DNA of 40,364 nucleotides, taken from positions 3,246 through 43,609 of the forward strand of contig VHZZ01003255.1 in assembly GCA_009801015.1 (NCBI GenBank), given 5' to 3'. The stretch is from Silene noctiflora. Taxonomy: Eukaryota; Streptophyta; Magnoliopsida; Caryophyllales; Caryophyllaceae. Positions 23,601 to 31,625 of this stretch are shown piece after piece. The translations under genes were made by a program, and so were the position numbers. Every line of letters begins with the position of its first letter. Positions within the stretch are counted from its first letter, which is position 1. The notes beneath the pieces are model-generated. The model worked only from the letters and a program-made list of their open reading frames with translations. It searched no databases and was not told the origin of the DNA.

Positions 23601-24527
23601 TGAAAAATACAGCATAAACTGCTATTGTTAGGGCCTAAGTATCTAGTACCTACCCTTTTTTTAGACAATTAGTAACTGTTAATTGCTTATTAATCCACCT
23701 GCCAAAAAAAAGGTTATTAATCCATATTCGTCAGTGTATAGACTTAAGGAATAAAGAATATGGTTATGAATTCCTCCGTGGTATTTACGTGTTTGGAACC
23801 AAGTTGGAAATGGTGACATAAAAATTTACAGTCGTGCTCCGCCAGCAGACTAGTGAATATCCAGACCATAGCCCTATCTGGTGGATCGTCACCCCAGTTT
23901 ACTGTGTCTTCTATAAAGCCCACTTTTAGTGTTTGCCCTTTCCCTCACTCTTTAGTGGTAATAACAGCTAAGGGGTTTGAGACTTGAGAGAGACAGGGAT
24001 GGGTGAGATTAGTGTAACAGTGCTCATCTGGGCGTTATGCCGCTATCATAATTCATGATGTCATTGAGCCGGCACTTATCCATCTTCCTGCACCTAGTAA
24101 TGTATTATAGTTCCTTTTATATTTACATATCAAAGTATCAGTGATAAAATAATTTACGTTCTCAGTGGAGTAAAAAAAAATTGATATCCTTTGACCTGGA
24201 GCATGATGGATAAAGCAAATGACAAGCTAATATTTGAGCACTTTTTATATTATGAAGTAAGAGTAGCAGTTATCCAAACATTGCTGGCAACCTATCATCG
24301 TGCATCTAGTAATGGTTTGTTTTGACAGGATGTACCAGGCTTATCTGGCTTCGGGGCACTTTGAAGAGGCTACAGATTTTCTTAGTACGATACCGAGGGA
24401 TGATATCCATGTTCGATCTATAATCCATGCATGCCGTGTGAGTTATGGAAAGGAAACGAAAAAGAAGAATTATGGAAAACAAAAGAAAATGGAACGAAGA
24501 AAAAGAAAAAAGGCTAAGAAAACATAG
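5612..24527 (+). CDS. P-class PPR protein, mitochondrial (At4g04790-like), 16 exons
   Basis: Exons: 5612-6008, 7032-7079, 7180-7815, 7896-8075, 9527-9591, 12736-12843, 12980-13093, 15138-15233, 15365-15463, 19196-19315, 22096-22200, 22474-22638, 22735-22868, 22950-23028, 23140-23357, 24329-24527. All phases join without a stop, giving 920 residues, slightly longer than I recall for the Arabidopsis relative (about 820). Residues 1-130 are Ser/Thr/Ala/Lys-rich with a basic start ([14 protein letters not shown]), as in a mitochondrial presequence. Helical PPR repeats run from about 160 to 860, clearest at 530-660 (for example [17 protein letters not shown]). The C-terminus is Lys/Arg-rich. P-class PPR proteins bind organelle RNA and act in its processing, stability or translation; this protein's target is unknown. 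Two donors (GTTGTG after exon 10, GTCTTG after exon 14) are weak, and cDNA would settle them. The relationship to At4g04790 is from memory of conserved blocks. Confidence 0.85.
5678..5708 (+). repeat. Short tandem repeat in PPR exon 1
   Basis: GCCGTCTCTACC is repeated about two and a half times, coding Ala-Val-Ser-Thr units in the low-complexity presequence. GCC-rich codons continue to about 5840. This part of the protein is likely to vary in length without functional effect. Confidence 0.7.
6033..6244. mobile_element. Stowaway-like MITE in PPR intron 1
   Basis: The element begins CTCCCTCCG and ends with the near-complement CGGAGGGA. It is flanked by TA on both sides (6031-6032, 6245-6246), the Tc1/mariner target. 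Subterminal sequences are also inverted (CATTTGTTTACC near the left end, GAACAAATGA near the right). It is 212 bp with no coding capacity. Confidence 0.75.
6420..6694. mobile_element. MITE with long terminal inverted repeats in PPR intron 1
   Basis: Left arm: CTTAGGGGTCGCTTGGGA followed by AGTAATTATTAGGAG and AGTAATAGAGCT. The right arm is the inverted equivalent (AGCTCTATTATTCCCC...TCCCAAGCTACTGCTAAG). The arms pair over about 45 bp with few mismatches. The GGGGTCG.TTGGGA start resembles PIF/Harbinger MITEs, but I could not settle the target duplication, so the superfamily is open. Confidence 0.65.
8076..9526 (+). other. PPR intron 4, no feature recognised
   Basis: About 1.45 kb of unremarkable T-rich intron sequence. 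Short frames here (8451-8642, 8886-9085, 9379-9524) show no family resemblance. The last one runs into the true exon 5. Confidence 0.5.
10479..12210 (+). mobile_element. RTE-type LINE remnant in PPR intron 5
   Basis: Translated pieces in several frames match the end of a plant RTE reverse transcriptase: a [12 protein letters not shown] start near 10491, [20 protein letters not shown] near 10755, [14 protein letters not shown] (RT domain) near 10839-10880, and [10 protein letters not shown] (catalytic DD box) near 11227-11260. The C-terminal blocks [19 protein letters not shown] and [12 protein letters not shown] follow at 11424-11670. The 3' end has the typical GGGACTAAGGCTTTGTTGTT tail at 12173-12192. 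Frameshifts and stops throughout make it dead, and a 107-bp tandem duplication (11047/11154) repeats the DD-box region. The T-rich stretch 11880-12110 belongs to the 3' untranslated part. Confidence 0.85.
11047..11260 (+). repeat. 107-bp tandem duplication inside the LINE RT
   Basis: TTAGTCCTTTGTTATTTGCT starts at 11047 and again at 11154, and both copies continue through the GATGTTCGGAGACGATA (FGDD) segment with a few substitutions. The first copy diverges just after the DD box. The duplication adds a second partial active site and a frame disruption. Confidence 0.8.
13252..13690. repeat. Two-copy tandem duplication, period about 227 bp (PPR intron 7)
   Basis: CATCCACAAG at 13252 recurs at 13479. 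Both copies carry the same series of landmarks: GTATATGTT.CAGT.TCTCAA, then GAGAG.ATGAA, then TGGGAGATA, then TATAGTTTACTGATTTC. The copies have drifted by small indels and substitutions, so this is an old duplication. The 79-codon frame across copy 1 is not a gene. Confidence 0.75.
13850..14480 (+). mobile_element. Second RTE LINE 3' remnant in PPR intron 7
   Basis: Decayed traces of the RTE C-terminus can be read: IFGHVRW near 13915-13935 and a WRKRFHV-like block near 14090-14110, where the family has WRKRIHVA. The 3' tail ACCCAAATCATTTTAGGACCAAGGCTTTGTTG at 14444-14475 matches the RTE 3' signature. T-rich sequence between 14130 and 14400 is the untranslated part. It is more diverged than the copy at 10479-12210 and belongs to a different subfamily. 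Confidence 0.55.
14861..15095. repeat. Two-copy tandem duplication, period 121 bp (PPR intron 7)
   Basis: GTCAATGTCCAATTGT at 14861 recurs at 14982. Both units run through GGGTCAAGTGATCTT, TAATTAATTTTGATTA and CCCTCTCGTGATACT. The downstream copy ends about 45 bases before exon 8. Confidence 0.75.
15642..17981 (-). mobile_element. Helitron-like non-autonomous element, long copy (PPR intron 9)
   Basis: On the minus strand the element ends CTAG (15645-15642), preceded by a hairpin-like GTGCA..CAC stretch, and begins TC (17981-17980). The host bases are A on the left and T on the right, as expected for Helitron insertion between A and T. A second copy at 29660-30929 shares both ends, and similarity stops exactly at these bases, which defines the borders. 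This copy has about 1.25 kb (16459-17715) absent from the other. An internal GCCCGTGTGTTGCACA near 16101, followed by the same downstream sequence as the left end, suggests a partial internal end duplication. No Rep/helicase coding capacity. Ns occur at 17188, 17360 and 17748. Confidence 0.6.
19334..20281. mobile_element. Possible large Stowaway/mariner-like element (PPR intron 10)
   Basis: The left end CTCCCTCCGTTTTTTTGTT after a TA, and the right end AATAAAAAAACTGCTGGGAC before a TA, are imperfect inverted repeats. The interior is unusual: C-rich on the plus strand at 19500-19900, then G-rich at 19920-20165. A second CTCCCTCGG start at 19911 suggests nesting. The short frames inside are low-complexity and not called as genes. 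Confidence 0.35.
20307..20432. repeat. Two-copy tandem repeat, period 69 bp
   Basis: GTGATGGTAAGC at 20307 recurs at 20376. Both units include GCGATTGCTTGCTTGTTTGC and AATGTCTTCTGTATGATGAA almost unchanged, so the duplication is fairly recent. A TACGGAGTA footprint follows at 20434. Confidence 0.85.
20433..22095 (+). other. Rest of PPR intron 10
   Basis: The only recognisable feature is a weak SINE-like segment near 21165-21325 (GGTCTGATGTACGTAGCCGT then GGCTATTTCTAGATC), which resembles the 3' half of plant tRNA-derived SINEs. No A/B box was identified upstream. The remainder shows no gene or clear repeat. Confidence 0.35.
23358..24328 (+). other. PPR intron 15, no feature recognised
   Basis: About 970 bases of AT-rich intron before the last exon. 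The 67-codon minus-strand frame at 23465-23668 has no family resemblance. Confidence 0.5.
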
Positions 24528-24607
24528 TCGAGCAAGACGAGAGTATTTATATTAAAAACCATTGAAAATGAACTTAGTGAGAGGCCAAGCTCTTTTGCTC
24601 ACTAATA

Positions 24608-24754
24608 CTCCCTCCATCTTTTTCCCTTCAGTAATATCTGCCCTTTTTCAAGAGGAATGATAAAACTGGATGGAGCATCTTGTTTTGGATTGTCACCCTT
24701 TTTTAGGTAATGAGTATGAGTTATCTTTTCTATCCTAGTGATTTTTGCACGGAG
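24608..24754. mobile_element. Probable Stowaway-like MITE 3' of the PPR gene
   Basis: CTCCCTCCATC follows a TA at 24606-24607, and CACGGAG precedes a TA at 24755-24756. It is 147 bp, with terminal repeats shorter and less perfect than in the copies at 6033 and 36809. It lies about 80 bases after the PPR stop and may be in its 3' UTR or terminator. Confidence 0.45.
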
Positions 24755-25081
24755 TATGCCGTCTCCCCTAGCTCCCTTGACAATTGACATATTGTTTTGA
24801 AGATCCAAGTGCACTCGATGAGCATCAAACTGGTTATACAGAGAGATGGGGGGTCTTCTGCGACATTTGAATTTGTTCGTCAACGGAAGTGTACATACAA
24901 CTATACAAGTTCACAATCTTTGCGGTTTTCTAAGTCCGTATATACCCTTTTATGTTGATTGAAGATGAGTTTGTTAAAGCCATTCCTAAGTTGGTCTATT
25001 TGGTTGTACTATGACAACTCATCTCAAACACCTCTCTGAAATATAAAGGACTTCTGAAATATACCCTTTTGGGCTAGTTCT

Positions 25082-25322
25082 TTGCAGACAGAAGCACATG
25101 CCCTAATGTTTGCTATTCAAGATGCTATCTCCATGGGTTTTCATCATATTGATGCTAATACTGATTGCTTAAATCTAGCATTACAAGTTGGAGGCAATGC
25201 AGCTAGGAACCATGATCTCAAGACCATACTCCTTAGTATTACCGATATAATTTTCTCTTGCCACTGTTTTTCCATAAGTCACATCATAATGTTTCCTCAT
25301 CCAGGATTATATGGGAAACAAT
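25082..25322 (+). pseudogene. RNase H-like fragment from a LINE-type retroelement
   Basis: An 80-codon frame reads TEAHALMFAIQDAISMGF, then HIDANTDCLNLALQVGG. This matches the plant reverse-transcriptase-associated RNase H family: the catalytic Glu in the (A/T)EA.A helix, and the Asp in the strand-helix motif (.SD. in most members, NTDC here). The N-terminal strands and the last catalytic Asp are missing, and there is no adjacent reverse transcriptase, so it is a stranded fragment between the convergent PPR and bHLH genes. Confidence 0.6.
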
Positions 25323-25545
25323 GAATGAATGTATTGATGCAGAGTCTAAGCTCGGATTAGGTACTCAATCCGTGCCCTACAATGTGATTGGAAATCCGTA
25401 TTTGAATGATAACAGGGTCTAGAATCGGAATTGTAAACTAGATTGATGATAGCAATTGCAATGGTCACAAGTTTTTGAATGAATAAACTATGAATTCATG
25501 AGCACTTGATATTTACAATTATCGTCAATACTTGTCCGTCAAAAT

Positions 25546-25613
25546 CAAACACTACGCTGTGAGGTATTATCATTGTTGCAAACTCTACGCTCTGGGGTAT
25601 TATCATTGTTTCA
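25546..25613. repeat. Two-copy 34-bp tandem repeat
   Basis: CACTACGCTGTGAGG-TATTATCATTGTT is followed directly by CTCTACGCTCTGGGG-TATTATCATTGTT. It lies in the intergenic space downstream of the bHLH gene. No function is apparent. Confidence 0.65.
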
Positions 25614-25908
25614 ACCCAATGTTAATTTTTGCATTAACCCGACATTAGCTACACTGCTGCACTCATTTGTTTCGCAGAAAGTTTTGTGGACTTTCCATTA
25701 CAAGTACAAGACAAGCCCGACAATATGTATGAATAATTCTTAAATTTACACATATTTCCTGTTAATATACACAGCCAGTCAACCACCCACATCCCACAAA
25801 ACGTAGTTTGTTAGTAGACTTGGGCACAAAGTTAGCTCACAGTCAAACGACAATTTGGAGGAGTTGTTGATGCTTGCGACCCCAAACATGATTAATGAGA
25901 CTACCAAA

Positions 25909-28900
25909 TTAAGCCACAGGTGGTCGAAGTACGTGATCCTGTGAAGTGTCAACTGCAGCGGGAGGCATGAATTGCCACATGGCGACTCCAGGGTATCCCA
26001 TAAATGGAACTAACTTGCCGCCAGGTGCTTGGGCTGGCGGGCCAAATGCTGCCTGTATAGGAGGATGGGTTGGGAAGTAGCTTGGTTGGGTGTTCACGGC
26101 TTTCAGGTGCTGCTCTAGTTTGTCCTTGTCGGCCTTCAGCCTTTGTTTCTCGTCACGGAGCTCATTCTTCTCAACCTGAGCGGAAAATTTTGGCCTCAGT
26201 TACAACGCTAAAAACAAAAGGTAGTAAAACAAATACTCACTTGATCCCAAATTATTGTACCATTTGACTTTGGTGGTCAACCAGGGTCAACTTTAAGATA
26301 TATACATGCACAAAATGTAAAAGCTATCTTTTATATATCAAGCCAATTCTTTTTTTCCTTTTTCTTTTAGAAAAGCAAACATTGTATTGACGAGGAAGGA
26401 ACTACTGACAACATGTACAAGTCGAAAGAAATACTGACGTAATGGCAGAACTCAGAGGAGACTATATCACCAATGACTTTATTTTCTTACTTTTGAAAGT
26501 TGACTTCTTATGTCCATAAAAATCAAATGACGTATGAGAAGAAAAATGATGAAGGGACTAAGGGGAGTAGCAAGAAGAGCTACCTTCAATTCCTTAATTT
26601 TCTCCTGTAAGTTTGAGTTCGAGTCTTTCAGCTTCTGGGCTTCACTCCTTAACTGAGTCAACATTCGGACAGCGTCATTCAAAATGGCTGCCTTGTCTGT
26701 CTTAGGCGGCCTACCCGGTTCCAGTATTGAGCCTAATTCTACAAACCTAAGCATGGTTTAAGAGCAGTGGTCACATACACACATGGAAGAAGGTTGNTCC
26801 ATAAAAATCAAATGACGTATGAGAAGAAAAATGATGAAGGGACTAAGGGGAGTAGCAAGAAGAGCTACCTTCAATTCCTTAATTTTCTCCTGCAAATTTG
26901 AGTTGGAGTCTTTCAATTTTTGGGCTTCACCCCTTAGTCGAGTCACTATTCGGATAGCGTCATTCAAAATGGTTGCCTTGTCATTCTTAGGTGGCCCACA
27001 AGGCTCTAGTATTGAGCCTAATTCCATAAACCTAACCATGATTATAAACCAATGTTCACATAACATATACATATACATTGGCACGAAGAAAGAAAACGTA
27101 GTAATATAAAAGGAAACTATACTTGTCATTCAGGCGGTCCCTGCGAGCCTTCTCCCTGCACGCTTTGGAGCTAGATGGACCACAAGATTCAGATCTTCCC
27201 CTAAGATAAGAGAGCCACTGAATCAAGAGTGGCGAATGTAAATCACAAACAATCCCTAAGAAGATGCTCGATAATCTTTGGTAGGTATCTTATGCTATTT
27301 GTTTTATGAAACCTTTCAAAATGTAAATTACGCAACACAATCATGGTCTTATCAAAGACAGGTCCAAATTGATGGCAATAATCGACAATCAAAAGGGTAT
27401 AATTCTCTTGATTTCGTAGAAACTTCAATTAGTTGGGTCTATTTTTGAATTTTTCGAATAGATTCATGTTTTTTTTTCCGGAACAGAGTGGTCAGCTGAA
27501 GCTGAAACTAAATAAATGACACTGAGCAACGTATCTGTGCAAAAATAAAATAATGAATAGGTGTGAATAGGAATATATACCTCTTTTTTGAGGTGTTCTC
27601 CTTAGTCCCTCTGGACTCTACATAAATTCCATCAAGTTCCGCACTATAACAACGATAAGGTATATTAAACTCATAACTTCATAAGAACCCTAAAGCAACA
27701 TGAAACAAGGTGATAAAATACAAAAACACAAATCCATAAACTTGCAAGTCAGGAATGATCCACATAGATGGCAAAAACCATGTTGGGACACCTAAACAAT
27801 TATTTATGGTATAAGATCAGCTTTCAGCCTTTTCTATATGACAAGAAGAAATGCTCTCGAAAAATGAAAGCAACTTATAGAAATGACTAACAGCTAATGA
27901 TACCAATAATTGCAAGCAAAGAATACAGTTAAAATTCCCACATTACCATTAGATTTCACTTATCGAAACTGAAGAATCTTTAGAGCATATATATACATTA
28001 TCAGATAATAACCTATCGGGTATTTCTTTCAATTTTGGCATTCAGTGATTCTCTCAATCTTCAGTAAAAGTCATAGGTAAATCATAGCACTCTAACTAAC
28101 GCATCAGCAATGCTGCATATAAAAAAAATTAAGATATGATGCCTGAATGGATGCATATATCTCTTACACCACGTCAAGGAATCCCATATTTCCACGGGTC
28201 ATATTGACAGCTTCAAGGAAAGCGTGGCAGCACGACATATAGAAACCAAAACAAGAGCAGTTTGAGCATTATAAACACATAAAACCCCATGGCAAAGTCA
28301 TATTCTTCCATGGCAATATGACAACCCTATTATAAACACTAGCAATCTTACTGAAATGCCGAAAACGGTATGAATTTCAACTAAAGCATGTAAAACCCGA
28401 TAAGTAGAAGACATCAAACTTCCGGTATAGACTGAAGAAGCCATGGTTCACCAGCGGAAATAAACACCACACGTTCAAATTTCAACAAAGCGAAATCGAT
28501 TCAAACTCATCACACTTCCCAGAAGCTACTAATCGATCAAATTAATACAAAACCGCTCAAGTAATTACATGAGCTTTATAATCAACTGTGATCATTTCTG
28601 AAATTCACGAAGCATTGACATTTACGAATGAATTAAAAATATACGCATCAAACAATTAAACAACGAACTTCTGTCAATTTATTTAGAGGGCACATCTCAA
28701 AAATCCTAAAATTTTATCATATTTTATACTAAACACGAAGAAAACTAAAATGAAAACATGGGTATTTCTCTAAACATACAAAAGTTTCAATCTTTACGAC
28801 AAATGGGCAGTCAAAATCAATGCCCTAAATTACACAAAGTAAAACAATAAATAGTACCTGAGATTGAAATTAGAAGCATCTAGGGTTTGCAAAGGGCAAT

Positions 28901-29003
28901 TGAAATCAGAATTGGGGGCAGCAAAATTGCAATCAAACCCAAAAGTTTCCTCAATTAAGGAATTGCAATCATAGAGCAAAAAATTAGGGTTCTCTTGAGA
29001 CAT
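25909..29003 (-). CDS. ILR3-like: bHLH subgroup IVc transcription factor (ILR3/bHLH115-like)
   Basis: Exons on the minus strand: 29003-28858, 27643-27581, 27200-27123, then one of two alternatives (27031-26869 or 26746-26584), then 26175-25909. Either choice gives 238 residues, as expected for the family (ILR3 is about 234). Domains: acidic N-terminus from MSQENPNFLLYDCN; basic region KACREKARRDRLNDK at about 82-96; helix-loop-helix FVELGSILEPGRPPKTDKAA onward, running into a leucine-zipper-like NELRDEKQRLKADKDKLEQH; and the conserved C-terminus AMWQFMPPAAVDTSQDHVLR-PPVA. Subgroup IVc factors (bHLH34/104/105/115) form dimers in the nucleus, activate iron-deficiency genes and are controlled by BRUTUS-type E3 ligases. 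I chose the ATG at 29003 because it matches the family start; an in-frame ATG at 29084 would add 27 atypical residues. Confidence 0.88.
26584..26746 (-). other. Alternative HLH exon, downstream copy (canonical loop)
   Basis: This 163-nt exon, with acceptor GCTTAG|GTTT and donor AAG|GTAGCT, codes FVELGSILEPGRPPKTDKAA and continues to KIKELK. Its loop is the canonical one for subgroup IVc, so this copy is the likelier constitutive exon. If spliced after the upstream copy it would be read in the wrong frame and hit TAG after eleven codons. Confidence 0.75.
26869..27031 (-). other. Alternative HLH exon, upstream copy
   Basis: This 163-nt exon, with acceptor GGTTAG|GTTT and donor AAG|GTAGCT, codes FMELGSILEPCGPPKNDKAT and continues to KIKELK. 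It differs from the downstream copy at about two dozen bases. It keeps family-like residues such as FMELG and LRGEAQ, but has Cys-Gly for Gly-Arg and Asn for Thr in the otherwise conserved loop (PGRPPKTDK). It is fully open, so it may be a real alternative exon or a decaying duplicate. Confidence 0.7.
27644..28857 (-). other. Long first intron of the bHLH gene
   Basis: This is 1.2 kb of AT-rich sequence between the short first exon and exon 2. I see no ORF, MITE ends or inverted repeats. Confidence 0.5.
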
Positions 29004-29659
29004 TTTGATTTTCCGGTAAGTGTTGAAATATAAAGGAGAATGGTAAATGGGTTTGAACTTGGTAAAATTTATGGGTGTTTTCATACAAAATTATTGTTGA
29101 TTCATTTTTCAAGGGATGAAATTTAATGGCGGCCTGATTGGTTCACTTGGTTGGTTTGTGAATCAATAAAATCAAATATGAGTATTCTCATTAAGAAGGT
29201 TTGATTTGTTTAACCCATTGTATCTTTTAAAATTCAATTTTTAAAAGTTACACCAAATTCACCCCTCTCCATCTTTTGGGTATTAATCCTTCTTAACTCT
29301 TCATTTTCCCTCATGATGATGAAGAACAAGTGTCTCCAAATCTTCAAGATTATCTGGTTACGCTAGACTATGACTTTTGTGGGTTTGCGAGTAGCTATTT
29401 TTTACTTACGGTTACGGGGTGTTGCAATGGGTTGATTTGTTTAACCCATTGTACTTTTGAATTCTTCATTTTATGGAATCCGGCCACGGGCCACCCAAAA
29501 AAAAAAAAACACAAATATACGGATGAGTATTTTGTAAGTCTGGAAACCCTACCTAGCATAGCTTATGGATTTGGGTATGTATCAAGTATCATCTGATGAC
29601 GATTACAAATATGTTCGAGTTCTCAAAGAGCTTTTCTGGGATGATACTAATAAGCGTAA

Positions 29660-30929
29660 CTAGTGTGATGCCAGTGCGTTGCACGGATTCTTAAATAATT
29701 GGTAAAGTTTAAATATATAAGTAATGTTTAAAAACGTTTTAACTTTTATTATGTAGAAGCACAAATAAAATTATACATCCAGATGTATGTGATCATGGTA
29801 CATCCNATACAAATCTAATTGAACTTATATGCAATCTTTTCGANATTTTAAAATTTATGAGTTACATTTTAATTTTTTAGGTGTCAAAACTAAAATCTAA
29901 TTGAGCTTATTTGTATTATTTTTGAGTTTCATTATAATATTTTGAGTTTAAAATTTATATATAGAGGCTCAGATTATTTTCAATAAGCTCAAATCATTTA
30001 TTATAAAGCTTCAAATCTATACTATTTGTTGTATAAGTTGTATAGTCTACTAATTGGTGTAGAGGGGGTTGTCGGACAATTTATCCTTTCAAGATGTGAT
30101 TTGCCCGTGTGTTGCACAGATTCTAAAATAGTTAGCTAAATGTATAATGTGTAAAGTCGTTTTAGCCCTTTATTGTGTAAAGGGAACTGTAGGAAAATTT
30201 AATGCTAATATAATTTGATTTACGATCATTATTATTTCAGCATATGATTTTATTTGGTAAACTAATTGAAGCTTGGATGACAATTTCCTTTAGATAGTTT
30301 TTTTTCAAAGGTTTAATTGGTGAAACAAAGCAAAATGACAATCCTTTCGTATTTTAATTCTCTTAACATTGCATGCGTTACATATAATATGTCAAGTCTT
30401 CTCTCTTTTGATATTTGTATCTAAAATATGATAAATGACTAATATAGATGTTCAATTTTCCTGATTTAGGCACAGTACTATTCACTTACGTGCGTTGATT
30501 ATGTTGAAGCTCATAAAAGTTTTAATGTTAGGATAATTAATTACGTAAACTACAATTTTATTATCCTAATTAAGTTAGGAAAATTGTAAATAATTAATTT
30601 TATTTTTCTACTTCTGATAGAAAAATCGTAAATAATTAATTAGGTCCTAATTCTAATAAAAAAGGTTTAATAATAATTAATTAGCCCCTAATTCTAATAG
30701 AAAAAGTTTAAATAATTTATTGTAAGTGTATTTTATTTTTCTACTTCGAATAGAAAAATCGTAAATAATTAATTAGCATCCTAATTTTAATAGAATTTTT
30801 TTTAATAATAATTAATTAGCTCCTAATTCTAATAGAAAAGTTTAAATAATTTATTGTGCTCCGTGTTTTAAAAAAGTTGGAGATTACCATGTCGGTCAAA
30901 AAAACCTTAAATATATATTTATATATTGA
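29660..30929 (-). mobile_element. Helitron-like non-autonomous element, short copy
   Basis: Same family and orientation as 15642-17981. It has minus-strand CTAG at 29663-29660 next to host A, and TC at 30929-30928 next to host T. About 10 bases inside the CTAG end is GTGC-AAC-GCAC, a short hairpin as in Helitron 3' ends. Compared with the long copy it lacks the segment equivalent to 16459-17715, with a clean junction near 30450. It also carries an expanded AT-rich array at 30590-30860. No coding capacity. Ns occur at 29806 and 29844. Confidence 0.6.
30590..30860. repeat. AT-rich tandem array inside the short Helitron
   Basis: Units containing TAATTAATTAG..CCTAATTCTAATAGAAAA and TTTAAATAATTTATTGT recur three to four times with drift. 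The longer copy at 17800-17945 has fewer. It probably arose by slippage or unequal exchange. Confidence 0.6.
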
Positions 30930-31026
30930 TTCTCTCGGAAAGCAAATAAGTGGAGAGAAATTGAGTTTGATGACGATGTTGTTGCTCCTTATGGACCAGC
31001 AGTACCAAGTCTTGTAAGTGTTTTGT

Positions 31027-31625
31027 GACGGGGCTAGCTAGAGCTAGGTACTCTGAAGATCCATGTAGAACACTAAAGATAGTTAAACATGGATACAAAA
31101 CCTATACAAATATACAATGCACAACCCTCTTGCCGTTTGATTACTTCATTCGTATTGCAGCATATTTTCCAAGCCTTGTTTCAAGGATTTTAGTGATAGA
31201 TCATTTTTACACATCGTAGTATTTATTCTACGTGACTCTGTTCTACTTCTTTGTACGTGCTTCCATTTTCTTCAAATAATTTATATTGCACATAAAATAG
31301 GGTTACACAAACATGAACTTGTGTTTGTTTGGATTTAAGCTAAGTAAATTTTAAAAGTCGGACATTTTGAAATCGAGTCAAGCTAAATCAATTCTACGCC
31401 GAATTAATAAGAATCAAATTAAAAGCCGGCCTATCAATCCTCTTTGTAATGTTACATAGGGTAAACTGTGGAAGAACATACAATCTTGGATTCTTGATGA
31501 ATATAGAATTACCAAACTACCCTTTAAGACCCTCTAAGATGAGGATATACATTTGGTGGTCAAAAATAAGCCAAAAAATAAGATAAATCCGGCCACTTCT
31601 GTAATCATTCAACCACACTTAGCTC
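31027..31625. other. Upstream region of PNSL3
   Basis: 600 bases between the F-box fragment and the PNSL3 start codon. No MITE ends or clear TATA box could be assigned. It is AT-rich, as expected for a promoter. Confidence 0.4.

Larger units (their letters stand above)
29313..31026 (+). pseudogene. F-box-associated (FBA) gene fragment split by a Helitron
   Basis: Left part (29313-29659): DDEEQVSPNLQDYLVTLDYD, then GCCNGLICL, ILWNPATG and AYGFGY. These are the hallmark blocks of the FBA_1/FBA_3 domain C-terminal to plant F-boxes, which recognise ubiquitin-ligase substrates. A one-base frameshift near 29590 separates AYGFGYVSS from DDDYKYVRVLKELFWDD. A Helitron-like element then follows (29660-30929), and the coding similarity resumes at 30930 with RKANKWREIEFDDDVV in a shifted frame. 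No F-box motif is seen upstream and there is no C-terminal end, so this is a truncated, dead copy. The 64-codon frame at 31025-31219 shows no resemblance to the family. Confidence 0.7.

Noticed and set aside
26819-27109. 96-codon plus-strand frame across the duplicated HLH exon
   Set aside because: Antisense of the bHLH coding exon and its intron; no independent signal.
30590-30860. Regularly spaced repeats that could suggest a CRISPR-like or satellite array
   Set aside because: This is eukaryotic DNA; the units are AT-rich, drifted and lie inside a Helitron, with no distinct spacers.
31025-31219. 64-codon plus-strand frame before PNSL3
   Set aside because: No resemblance to the F-box family or anything else I recognise, and no splice or start context.
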